NCBI GenBank assembly: GCA_950097015.1
Contig: CATNEN010000001.1
Location: forward strand, 19,286,501 to 19,350,500
Reading direction: 5' to 3'
Source: Macrostomum hystrix
Taxonomy: Eukaryota > Platyhelminthes > Macrostomidae
Length of the DNA: 64,000 nucleotides
Every line of letters starts with the position of its first letter. Within the stretch, counting starts at the first letter, position 1. The notes under the pieces were generated by a model that had not been told where the DNA came from, ran no database searches, and saw only the letters and a list, made by a program, of their open reading frames with translations. The position numbers and the translations under genes are program-made. Below are positions 21,545-31,370 of this stretch, piece after piece.

Positions 21545-22433
21545 AAGTTTTGCGAGCAATAATATGAGGAGCGTCCAAGCTATCGCTGTGGATCGCTAGG
21601 GGTGTAAATTGAGTGGTGCCTGTTAGGCGGTTGGGTAGTGCCGGCTGCCCGTCATTCTGTTGTTTCAGACCGTTTTGATTGGCTCGGCCTTGTCTTTGCC
21701 TTCTCTCACCCTCCTCCTCCGTCCCTTCTCTGTGTGTCCTGAGCCGCCACCTGATTGGCTGGACGCGGGTGTTGTCTGTCAAACCTTACCCCAGCCCTGC
21801 GTGGCTTTGCCCCTCCCGCCAATCAGCCCTGCGTGGCTTGCCCGTCCACCAGCCAGCGCGTACAGCCCTCCCTCCCTGCACGCTGATGGCTTGACTTTGG
21901 TGGTTTGTGCACCGCTAACCATGTCTGACCCACTCCCTCAGGTAGCTGCCCTATTTTTGTAGCATCGTCTGCCCCGTACCTGGGTTTTCGATCCGTAATG
22001 ACGGTCTCTCACTGCGAAGACTAAATTTATTGCATGAAAGAAATCTCATATGCCAGCGCCAATTCCTTACTGCACGATCTTACTATGGAGTACTGCAGGA
22101 GCGTCCAAACGCCTGGTTCATTGATTAGCGTAGTTTCAAATAATAGTACTGTAGGCTGGGGATCCGGAACTGACCGCAGTCACTGCACTTGCAAAAAGCA
22201 ACTAGAAAGTATATATCTGCGGGTGAATATTTCACGAGGTAAGTAGCCGAGTTGGCTTCTATTCTTTAGCAGGCATGAAAGCGCAGAATGCTTTCTGCCA
22301 AACATTCCTCAATTTTACTGCCCATTGACTCAGAAAACACAGCGCTGTGTGAGAAGACAATCACGTCGTTTGTGCAAAAATGGCTGTAAAATTCCAGTCC
22401 AGAATATCAGCGGAATCACTGCAGCGAAGTGCT
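21545..22433. other. Spacer between LamG genes A and B
   Basis: Part of the 4155-bp duplicated unit (identical stretch at 25700-26588). It should hold the promoter of gene A and its missing first exon, but I cannot place that exon. Short open frames (for example 21660-21962 plus) show no recognisable domain. Confidence 0.5.
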
Positions 22434-23435
22434 TCAGTGATTCGAAAAGAGCCGTCTAATCTGTTCCTCCGTCAGCACCGAGTTGGCCACAGCGACGGCT
22501 CTGACCACGCCGTCCAGTAGGCCAGCAGTCAAACTGCGCCATCCGACCTTCAGGCAGAATTCTCTTTCACTAAAATTCGAGTTGGAAAACAATTTGAGCG
22601 CAGCTTCAGGTAGAAAAGCAGTTCCCAGAAAAAACTTGCAGCCGCCAGCCGACCTATTAAACACAACACCTGCAATGAAAAACTGCTCTGGCACTTTGGG
22701 CAGCACCGATCCTGTCCCAAACCGGCTCGGCTGACCAGGGTTCAGGTAGAGAGCGTGGCTGACACCAGAGCCAAAACTGTACTCCCAGAAGTGATCGCTA
22801 TAGCCGCTTGATCCGCATCTGAAAAGCTCAACGAACGACTGATCGCTGGGCTTTCTCCTCAGGTGCAGCACCCAGGTGTAGGAGCCTGAGAAGTCCAGAC
22901 CGACCGGATCGTCCACCCACAGTCGAGACGACACTCCGTCCATGCGAGCGCCCTCACTCGTCCACGTCACATTGCTGGATCTCATGGGATTCCTCTGTCC
23001 ACCAGGGCCGCACACCACATTCTCCAGAGCCGGTCCCCTGTCTCCAACCCACACAGCACTGAAGTGCTCGTTCGCCGTGATGGCATCGTACTCAGAGTCC
23101 ACAATGATCTCGCAGTCAAACTGATCTCGCAGTCCAGCAGTCGATGAGCTGATGTTGAAGAGGCTGAGCAGGTGGCACACCTGACTGAATCGGAACAGCG
23201 CGCACGAGGCATTTCGTCGTGTTCGCTGCACCACGCCGACGCTGTTGAGCTGGAACTCGCGACTCGACACGAAGCAGTCAATTAGGGAGACAGAAGGCTT
23301 CTGCCACGTCGACAGCGACTCGCTAAGACACTGAGACCGGCCAAGTCTGTAATGACTCAGGACAAACGATTCTTCAGATGGTTTAAGGCAGGCTAGAATT
23401 ATCAAAGCTACAGTAAGCACTACTTTGTATGACAT
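22434..23435 (-). CDS. LamG-type secreted protein B, copy 1
   Basis: A single-exon frame of 333 residues. Residues 1-22 form a signal peptide (VVLTVALIILACL core). Residues 36-142 carry six cysteines (36, 54, 78, 87, 108, 142) in an arrangement that could be PAN/apple-like, with NIS and NVT glycosylation sequons. Residues about 165-333 look like a LamG/concanavalin jellyroll domain (RLWVDDPVGLDFSGSYTWVLHL core, FFIAGVVFN, and a VLTEEQIRRLF tail typical of LamG_3). Secretion and a glycan-binding or matrix role are inference. An apparently identical copy lies 4155 bp downstream at 26589-27590. Confidence 0.78.
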   Translation of the reverse strand: MSYKVVLTVALIILACLKPSEESFVLSHYRLGRSQCLSESLSTWQKPSVSLIDCFVSSREFQLNSVGVVQRTRRNASCALFRFSQVCHLLSLFNISSSTAGLRDQFDCEIIVDSEYDAITANEHFSAVWVGDRGPALENVVCGPGGQRNPMRSSNVTWTSEGARMDGVSSRLWVDDPVGLDFSGSYTWVLHLRRKPSDQSFVELFRCGSSGYSDHFWEYSFGSGVSHALYLNPGQPSRFGTGSVLPKVPEQFFIAGVVFNRSAGGCKFFLGTAFLPEAALKLFSNSNFSEREFCLKVGWRSLTAGLLDGVVRAVAVANSVLTEEQIRRLFSNH

Positions 23436-23818
23436 TTTTCTTTTCTTTTTGTGGCGGTCGATGTTTGCAAGACAAATTTCTCTCTGCTGTTTTACGCGTG
23501 TTTAGAGTGAGAGAGTTTTATCATATTCTTCATGCTAGATTGAGTCTGATTGGCATTTGACATTGTGTGAATAGTTACAGGTGCCGCGTGTTTTGCAGGT
23601 GATCACACATTTTTCTCAGAGCTTTTGATGAATGCTTGTTGAGAAGATCAACTGTTGTACTGGAAATACATGCTGAACTAAGCTTTCAAGTCACTCGCGA
23701 GAACACAGGGGCAACCAGAGTGAAGCCCACAGTTTTGCTTGAAGTTAGGGCATTTTCTTAGAAAACCTCCTTTGACGGAGTTGATCGGAACTAGAGAACA
23801 ATGTCATATGCCTTAAAC

Positions 23819-24122
23819 AATCGTTTGTCCTGAGTCATTACAGACTTGGCCGGTCTCAGTGTCTTAGCGAGTCGCTGTCGACTTGGCAGAACAAATTTGT
23901 AAATAATTTTCACCGGTAAAGTCCAATGTAGAGAACATTTGACTTTCTCTTCATATGCAGCACTCACAAGTGGGAAGGAGCCAGTTCAAACCGATTGGGT
24001 CGACCGACCAACCGCAGTCGAGGTGAGACTCACTCATCCACGTCACATGCTGGATCTCAGGGGATTCCTTTGTCCATCAGGACCACATTCTCCAGAGCCG
24101 GTCCCTTGTATCCAACCGAGGA
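23819..24122. pseudogene. Scrambled LamG gene remnant, copy 1
   Basis: 23819-23889 is an inverted near-copy of the 5' coding part of gene B (compare 23303-23375). 23970-24120 is a degraded copy of the conserved LamG core in normal (minus-gene) orientation, with CACATTCTCCAGAGCCGGTC and neighbouring words. No open frame survives. The remnant lies inside the 4155-bp unit, and in its second copy the same remnant is the insertion target of the large transposon. Confidence 0.75.
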
Positions 24123-24742
24123 CTTCTAAGATACTTCTAGGTGGTTCTTGTATCGAACCAAGGACTACTGAAGTACTAGCTAAGCACTAGTGGTCCTTGT
24201 ATCCAACCTTGGTTGTATCCTTATCTCTGACAGAAGCGGATACTGAAGCGTAGAGCTAGATTCTAATCAGCTTTAGTAAAACAAAATAAAAAATCCGGAA
24301 TTAATGCAGACCTACTCCAGCGTAAGAATGGATTGTAACACTCACTTATCGAATTTATAAAATCGTGGAACTAACGCACAAAACATTAAATTTCAGTAGA
24401 AGTATTCAGAAAACATAATTGAAACCAAGAAAAACAACACAGTTGAGTTTTTTAAAAGATCTACCAAAATGTATTGCTAGGGTATATTCGAAATCTAAGT
24501 CAGCAATGTTTGTTGTGCAAAAAGCATCGATGTACTAGCTACGTAAAAGTAGATTAAGTGCAAATTAAGATAATTATGACAACATGAAGTTTCAGTTTCC
24601 ATGGCCCGACTACTAAAAAACAGTTCGCGAAGATAAAGCATTACATTATCACCAAATTACAAATCTTAAGCATGTTAGAAAAAAATTTGCTCATAAGAGG
24701 AAAAGCTAGGATGAGACAACTAAACGAGACTCCTGTTCCTGC

Positions 24743-25693
24743 TCACAGCAGGTGGAACAGCATGCGGATCTGGCTCTCCGACAGCGCCGTGTTGGCGACG
24801 GCCACCGCACGGACCGAACCCTGCAACATGTACGAGTCAAGATCCCGCCAACCGACTTGAAGGCACGACTTGGTCATGAGTGGAAACAGACTGGGAGACA
24901 GTAGCAGCACGGCAGAATCTGGCAAAAAGTTGGAGCCGATGAAAAACTGGGCTTTGACAGCAATGCTATCAAAGACGACACCGACAACAATGAGCTGCTC
25001 AGAGTCAGTTGGTAGGACAGCCTTGAGAGACTCGTATCTCTCTTTTGAGTTCATCGGGTTCAGGTACAATTTTTTTGAAACTAGTCTATCACTGAATTCC
25101 CAAAAATGGGAAAAGATCAAATCTCTTTTCAACTGGCACTCATTCAGCTCGATGAAGCAGCATTGCTTCGGAGTTCTCTTCAGGTGCAGCACCCAGGTGT
25201 AGGAGCCTGAGAAGTCCAGACCGACCGGATCGTCCACCCACAGTCGAGACGACACTCCGTCCATGCGAGCGCCCTCACTCGTCCACGTCACATTGCTGGA
25301 TCTCATGGGATTCCTCTGTCCACCAGGGCCGCACACCACATTCTCCAGAGCCGGTCCTCTGTCTCCAACCCACACAGCACTGAAGTGCTCGTTCGCAGTG
25401 ATGGCATCGTACTCAGAGTCCACAATGATCTCGCAATCAAACTGATCTCGCAGTCCAGCAGTCGATGAGCTGATGTTGAAGAGGCTGAGCAGGTGGCACA
25501 CCTGACTGAATCGGAACAGCGCGCACGAGGCGTCTCGCTTGCTCCACTGCACCACGCCGACGCTGTTGAGCTGGAACTCGCGACTCGACACGAAGCAGTC
25601 GAGCAGGGAGACAGAAGGCTTCTGCCACGTCGACGGCGACTCGCTAAGACACTGAGCCCGGCCAACTCGGTACTGACTCACAACGTAGAATTG
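24743..25693 (-). CDS. LamG-type secreted protein C, A/D chimera
   Basis: Minus-strand main exon of about 316 codons. Its 5' half (25166-25693) is the same sequence as gene A; its 3' half (24743-25165) is the same sequence as gene D (offset 12958). It is therefore a hybrid made by recombination in the conserved tract. As in gene A, the exon begins at an acceptor (TTTCATAG), and a separate signal-peptide exon is implied. The domain plan is that of protein B: cysteine-rich part, then LamG-like jellyroll. Confidence 0.75.
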   Translation of the reverse strand, partial: QFYVVSQYRVGRAQCLSESPSTWQKPSVSLLDCFVSSREFQLNSVGVVQWSKRDASCALFRFSQVCHLLSLFNISSSTAGLRDQFDCEIIVDSEYDAITANEHFSAVWVGDRGPALENVVCGPGGQRNPMRSSNVTWTSEGARMDGVSSRLWVDDPVGLDFSGSYTWVLHLKRTPKQCCFIELNECQLKRDLIFSHFWEFSDRLVSKKLYLNPMNSKERYESLKAVLPTDSEQLIVVGVVFDSIAVKAQFFIGSNFLPDSAVLLLSPSLFPLMTKSCLQVGWRDLDSYMLQGSVRAVAVANTALSESQIRMLFHLL

Positions 25694-26588
25694 CTATGAA
25701 AGTTTTGCGAGCAATAATATGAGGAGCGTCCAAGCTATCGCTGTGGATCGCTAGGGGTGTAAATTGAGTGGTGCCTGTTAGGCGGTTGGGTAGTGCCGGC
25801 TGCCCGTCATTCTGTTGTTTCAGACCGTTTTGATTGGCTCGGCCTTGTCTTTGCCTTCTCTCACCCTCCTCCTCCGTCCCTTCTCTGTGTGTCCTGAGCC
25901 GCCACCTGATTGGCTGGACGCGGGTGTTGTCTGTCAAACCTTACCCCAGCCCTGCGTGGCTTTGCCCCTCCCGCCAATCAGCCCTGCGTGGCTTGCCCGT
26001 CCACCAGCCAGCGCGTACAGCCCTCCCTCCCTGCACGCTGATGGCTTGACTTTGGTGGTTTGTGCACCGCTAACCATGTCTGACCCACTCCCTCAGGTAG
26101 CTGCCCTATTTTTGTAGCATCGTCTGCCCCGTACCTGGGTTTTCGATCCGTAATGACGGTCTCTCACTGCGAAGACTAAATTTATTGCATGAAAGAAATC
26201 TCATATGCCAGCGCCAATTCCTTACTGCACGATCTTACTATGGAGTACTGCAGGAGCGTCCAAACGCCTGGTTCATTGATTAGCGTAGTTTCAAATAATA
26301 GTACTGTAGGCTGGGGATCCGGAACTGACCGCAGTCACTGCACTTGCAAAAAGCAACTAGAAAGTATATATCTGCGGGTGAATATTTCACGAGGTAAGTA
26401 GCCGAGTTGGCTTCTATTCTTTAGCAGGCATGAAAGCGCAGAATGCTTTCTGCCAAACATTCCTCAATTTTACTGCCCATTGACTCAGAAAACACAGCGC
26501 TGTGTGAGAAGACAATCACGTCGTTTGTGCAAAAATGGCTGTAAAATTCCAGTCCAGAATATCAGCGGAATCACTGCAGCGAAGTGCT

Positions 26589-27590
26589 TCAGTGATTCGA
26601 AAAGAGCCGTCTAATCTGTTCCTCCGTCAGCACCGAGTTGGCCACAGCGACGGCTCTGACCACGCCGTCCAGTAGGCCAGCAGTCAAACTGCGCCATCCG
26701 ACCTTCAGGCAGAATTCTCTTTCACTAAAATTCGAGTTGGAAAACAATTTGAGCGCAGCTTCAGGTAGAAAAGCAGTTCCCAGAAAAAACTTGCAGCCGC
26801 CAGCCGACCTATTAAACACAACACCTGCAATGAAAAACTGCTCTGGCACTTTGGGCAGCACCGATCCTGTCCCAAACCGGCTCGGCTGACCAGGGTTCAG
26901 GTAGAGAGCGTGGCTGACACCAGAGCCAAAACTGTACTCCCAGAAGTGATCGCTATAGCCGCTTGATCCGCATCTGAAAAGCTCAACGAACGACTGATCG
27001 CTGGGCTTTCTCCTCAGGTGCAGCACCCAGGTGTAGGAGCCTGAGAAGTCCAGACCGACCGGATCGTCCACCCACAGTCGAGACGACACTCCGTCCATGC
27101 GAGCGCCCTCACTCGTCCACGTCACATTGCTGGATCTCATGGGATTCCTCTGTCCACCAGGGCCGCACACCACATTCTCCAGAGCCGGTCCCCTGTCTCC
27201 AACCCACACAGCACTGAAGTGCTCGTTCGCCGTGATGGCATCGTACTCAGAGTCCACAATGATCTCGCAGTCAAACTGATCTCGCAGTCCAGCAGTCGAT
27301 GAGCTGATGTTGAAGAGGCTGAGCAGGTGGCACACCTGACTGAATCGGAACAGCGCGCACGAGGCATTTCGTCGTGTTCGCTGCACCACGCCGACGCTGT
27401 TGAGCTGGAACTCGCGACTCGACACGAAGCAGTCAATTAGGGAGACAGAAGGCTTCTGCCACGTCGACAGCGACTCGCTAAGACACTGAGACCGGCCAAG
27501 TCTGTAATGACTCAGGACAAACGATTCTTCAGATGGTTTAAGGCAGGCTAGAATTATCAAAGCTACAGTAAGCACTACTTTGTATGACAT
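26589..27590 (-). CDS. LamG-type secreted protein B, copy 2
   Basis: A 333-residue frame identical in translation to the copy at 22434-23435, with the same signal peptide, six cysteines and LamG-like C-terminal half. It lies in unit 2 of the 4155-bp tandem duplication. Its upstream spacer (27591-28193) is also duplicated but ends at the transposon, so distal regulatory sequence may be displaced by 8.8 kb. Confidence 0.78.
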   Translation of the reverse strand: MSYKVVLTVALIILACLKPSEESFVLSHYRLGRSQCLSESLSTWQKPSVSLIDCFVSSREFQLNSVGVVQRTRRNASCALFRFSQVCHLLSLFNISSSTAGLRDQFDCEIIVDSEYDAITANEHFSAVWVGDRGPALENVVCGPGGQRNPMRSSNVTWTSEGARMDGVSSRLWVDDPVGLDFSGSYTWVLHLRRKPSDQSFVELFRCGSSGYSDHFWEYSFGSGVSHALYLNPGQPSRFGTGSVLPKVPEQFFIAGVVFNRSAGGCKFFLGTAFLPEAALKLFSNSNFSEREFCLKVGWRSLTAGLLDGVVRAVAVANSVLTEEQIRRLFSNH

Positions 27591-27973
27591 TTTTCTTTTC
27601 TTTTTGTGGCGGTCGATGTTTGCAAGACAAATTTCTCTCTGCTGTTTTACGCGTGTTTAGAGTGAGAGAGTTTTATCATATTCTTCATGCTAGATTGAGT
27701 CTGATTGGCATTTGACATTGTGTGAATAGTTACAGGTGCCGCGTGTTTTGCAGGTGATCACACATTTTTCTCAGAGCTTTTGATGAATGCTTGTTGAGAA
27801 GATCAACTGTTGTACTGGAAATACATGCTGAACTAAGCTTTCAAGTCACTCGCGAGAACACAGGGGCAACCAGAGTGAAGCCCACAGTTTTGCTTGAAGT
27901 TAGGGCATTTTCTTAGAAAACCTCCTTTGACGGAGTTGATCGGAACTAGAGAACAATGTCATATGCCTTAAAC

Positions 27974-28193
27974 AATCGTTTGTCCTGAGTCATTACAGAC
28001 TTGGCCGGTCTCAGTGTCTTAGCGAGTCGCTGTCGACTTGGCAGAACAAATTTGTAAATAATTTTCACCGGTAAAGTCCAATGTAGAGAACATTTGACTT
28101 TCTCTTCATATGCAGCACTCACAAGTGGGAAGGAGCCAGTTCAAACCGATTGGGTCGACCGACCAACCGCAGTCGAGGTGAGACTCACTCATC
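27974..28193. pseudogene. Scrambled LamG remnant, copy 2, left part
   Basis: Second copy of the remnant at 23819-24122. The DNA matches copy 1 through ACTCATC and then switches to transposon. The matching sequence resumes at 36993 with CATCCACG. Confidence 0.75.
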
Positions 28194-28786
28194 CCCAGTG
28201 GGAAAAAACGTTCCGCCTGACGTTCCGGCGACCGTCCGTTTTTGGTCGGGCGACCGGATTTTAGGCGGTATTAATGTCCGCACGCCTGGCGCGCCGGGCG
28301 GGCCCGCCCCGGGCGACTGTTATATATATTTTTAGCTTAAAATCCTTTCAATCTACTGTTAGTAGCATGTGATGAAACTCCATGAGTCTGATTTCTAGCT
28401 AGCTGCTTCCCATTCCCGCTTTCCGCTCGCTACCCGCTTATTGCTCCCGCTCCTCGCTACCCGCTCCTGTCCCACTCATTCCCGTGTTACTACGCGTTGA
28501 ATCGATTATTCCAGTACGTCACATCAGCAAGATAATGGAACTAGTATACCCTGCATGAGAGGCGTAAATATTTTATTTAAGCTAGCATTTTCGATTGTAT
28601 TTACGAGCGTATAATTTAAGTAGTAAAAAATTACATTTAATAATATGGAACATGCAACATAAAGTTATGACACGCAAGACATGGCATAAATTAAAGTAAA
28701 AAGTGCGAAGCTCAAATGTAAAATTAAGTTAAGTAATGCATTTTTCAGTTCAGGGGATTTCTGTTTCAGCATAATAAATAAAGTTT

Positions 28787-31033
28787 TCAGCTGGACGGAT
28801 CTTCGTCCGAAGAATCCGAAATAAGTGCCACCATTGTTCGGCGCCTCTTGGCTTGCGGTTGCAGCTCGCTGCGTGGCTGCTGCACGTCTGCTAAAGCAGC
28901 TGGCGAAGCTACCAGACTGAGGCGCTGACGCGGCTCGGGTCTCGGCGTCAGGTGCAGTCTGCAGCCCGTTGCTGCCGGCGACTCTGCGAGACCGATTGAT
29001 GAAGCTGCAGCCGCCTGCTCAGGCGTGCCGGTGTGAAGACGAGCCGGATGGCCATCAGTTCGACGCCTGTGCACTCTCGGCGTTGATCGATCGCTGGCAT
29101 GCTTTAGAACGGCCTTAATGGCCTCCTTGACATCATGCTTCAGCGTCTGCGGCGGCTTCTCCGGTGGCTTGTAGAAGCCTTTAGCAGTGTCTGATGTGTT
29201 AAATGAAGTAAGGTAATACCTTATAAACAAATTTACGTTTTTTGCATGCGTAAAAACTCAGCTACTTGCTAGTAGTTTGGTTTAAAAATACAGTAGCGGC
29301 ATGAAATTTGAATTTTGGTACTCTTTAATTCTTCAAAGTTGTTTAAGGGTTGCTACTTGCAGTAGGATATAAAGAATAGTAGATGATGTGAAATATGTTA
29401 TTCGTATACGGCACTTCTTATCTGAATTTTCCCGAAGGCAATACTGATTCTTACCAAAAAAAATGTCCAAGAAATTCTGCCGAACGCTGAGCTGTTTCTC
29501 ACTGAGCTCGGTCGGAACTTCTCGCAAAGCCCTAGCAGGCATTCCAAGTCCCGTCAGGTTAACCCCGCACTGGAAGGCTGGCGTCATTGCGGTGTCCAAC
29601 ATCATCCGCACGGAGGAGCGTAAATCTGCACCCTGGCAGCAGTGCAGCAACGCCACCTGTTCGGGTGAAACAGGTGGGAGAGCAAATTACTACGATTATG
29701 TGTGCTCCTATTGTACCTGAGAACAATCTGAGTACCTCAGCGTCAAATCTGTTCGACACACCCTATTGCACCACATATAATGAGCTCACCAATTCGCGAA
29801 TGTTCTCCAAGGGAGATATCGCAAAGTGGACATAATCCTGCCAACTTGAAATTGGCCAGAATCTTGTCTGCGGCTCGCCTGCCGTGTCCGGCTCGCCTAC
29901 CGAAGCGGCAGCTGAAGCAGGCGACGGCGCAACTGAGGCAGCGGATAATCTGGCGTAAGCCGCTCGCAAGCCAGCCATTTCCTGACGCAGAGCCGACTGC
30001 TCCCTTTCCCTGGTGGCGTGCTCGTCTGTCAGTTTACGCAGCAGGCAGAGCAACAGAAAGCTGTGGCCCTCTGAACTCGTCAGGCTGCAGTTCATCGCAG
30101 CCTGGGCTTTCTCTCCTAGCCGACGGATGACCTCGTTACCCGGCCAATTCAGGAAAGCCAGATCGGCTCGGGGTTCGAACTCCATCGCGTCGCCCGCTGC
30201 AGTTGCTGCTGCTGCTGCTGCTGCCGCATTCGGGGACTTCGGCCGGCAAGACGCGTCGGCGTCGCTGTCCGCCGCAGCTGCAGCCCCTGTCGGCGACTCC
30301 GGCCGACAAGACGCATCAGCGCCACTGTCCGCTGCAGCCACGGATACAGCCACCGTCCGAGCATCCTCATCGTCCGATGACTGCAACTCGTCGTCGTCCT
30401 CAGGGGCAAGTTGCGCCTCCGTAGTTGCGCGGCCTCGCTGAAAATTGATGAGCGACTTGGTCCGACAGGTCTCTTGAACGTCGGAGTCCTCGACCGCTGC
30501 CGTCGCTTTGGTGGCGCGCCCGTTTACAAAGGCATCGCTGTCGAGATCGGACTGCTCAGACTTCTCACCCTGCGCAATCGAGAAAGCAATTTGCAAATAC
30601 TTTAGGATCGTATATAGATAGATAGATAGATAAATGCAGGAATTTATTTTCCGTTTATTATATAACGAACCTGTGCCTGATACAGACGGCGGGCTAGCTT
30701 GGCATCCGAGGGCTCAAAGACTCGCGGCCTCAGCTTAATGAGAATGTCTGGTATGCTCATTCTCTTCTGCAGCAGTTTCCGGACGTAGCGGATACTGACC
30801 TCCGTGTCCGTCGGCACCAACTGGTTTGGATCTTCCAGGTGCACCTGGATGATGATCGCGTTGTACGCTACGCCTTCGTAGGTCGCGTCGCACATCCAGG
30901 CTTCCTGGGCGTCTTTTTTCTCCAACCACTTCTCCCGCGACCATCCCTCCATTTCGCTGGGAAGGAAGACGTTGGTCTCAGGAACTTCCACAACCTGTCT
31001 GTCCTTTTTGAAAATTACGATGAATTTCATCAT
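28787..31033 (-). CDS. Transposon accessory protein, four exons
   Basis: Minus-strand exons 31033-30671, 30569-29790, 29632-29455 and 29190-28787 join in phase (0, 0, 1) into 574 residues. Exon 1 (about 121 residues, starting MMKFIVIFKKDRQ) is a compact folded part. Exon 2 holds an acidic, alanine-rich disordered stretch with a degenerate duplicated DASCRP motif, then a leucine-rich helical part. Exon 3 (GVNLTGLGMPARAL, LSVRQNFLDIFF) resembles a small C-terminal DNA- or protein-binding domain, possibly BEN- or DUF4806-like. Exon 4 is basic and ends DSSDEDPSS. It faces away from the transposase across 340 bp. A role like the plant CACTA DNA-binding partner (TNPA) is inference. Confidence 0.65.
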
Positions 31034-31370
31034 GTCGTAGACTCTCAGTTGAGTTTGGCTTCTGAATAGTTAGGACACTATATTCATATACCTGAGCTCA
31101 ACTCAACTCAACGATCTATTACTCAGCCCCCCCCCGATGCAGGTTGCTCATTGGCTGCCTGGGATTCACGTTTGGGATCACTTCCTCAGCCGCTCCCTGC
31201 ACATTCCCCAACTCCGTCTCCCTCTCCGTCAACCCTCTTTCTTTTTTAATTTTTCGTTATCACATTTTCTTACTACAGAATGTAATGCTATAATGCTATT
31301 ATTTCTACTATAATACTGGTACAATGACTATTCCTTTAATAGAAAAATCATATTGACCCCTATAGATAGA
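31034..31370. promoter_or_regulatory. Divergent promoter region in the transposon
   Basis: The two element genes start 340 bp apart and run in opposite directions, so this interval must supply both promoters. It is AT-rich near the transposase start and contains a CCCCCCCCC run and TCAACTCAACTCAACG. No specific factor site is recognised. Confidence 0.4.

Larger units (their letters stand above)
21011..25165. repeat. 4155-bp tandem duplication, unit 1
   Basis: Equivalent points recur at a constant offset of 4155 bp: 21011 to 25166, 22434 to 26589, 23435 to 27590, 24039 to 28194. Everything I compared is identical or nearly so, including non-coding spacers, so the duplication is recent. The unit runs from the middle of gene A through gene B and the LamG remnant to the middle of gene C. 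Unit 2 starts at 25166, is interrupted at 28194 and resumes at 36993. Confidence 0.92.
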
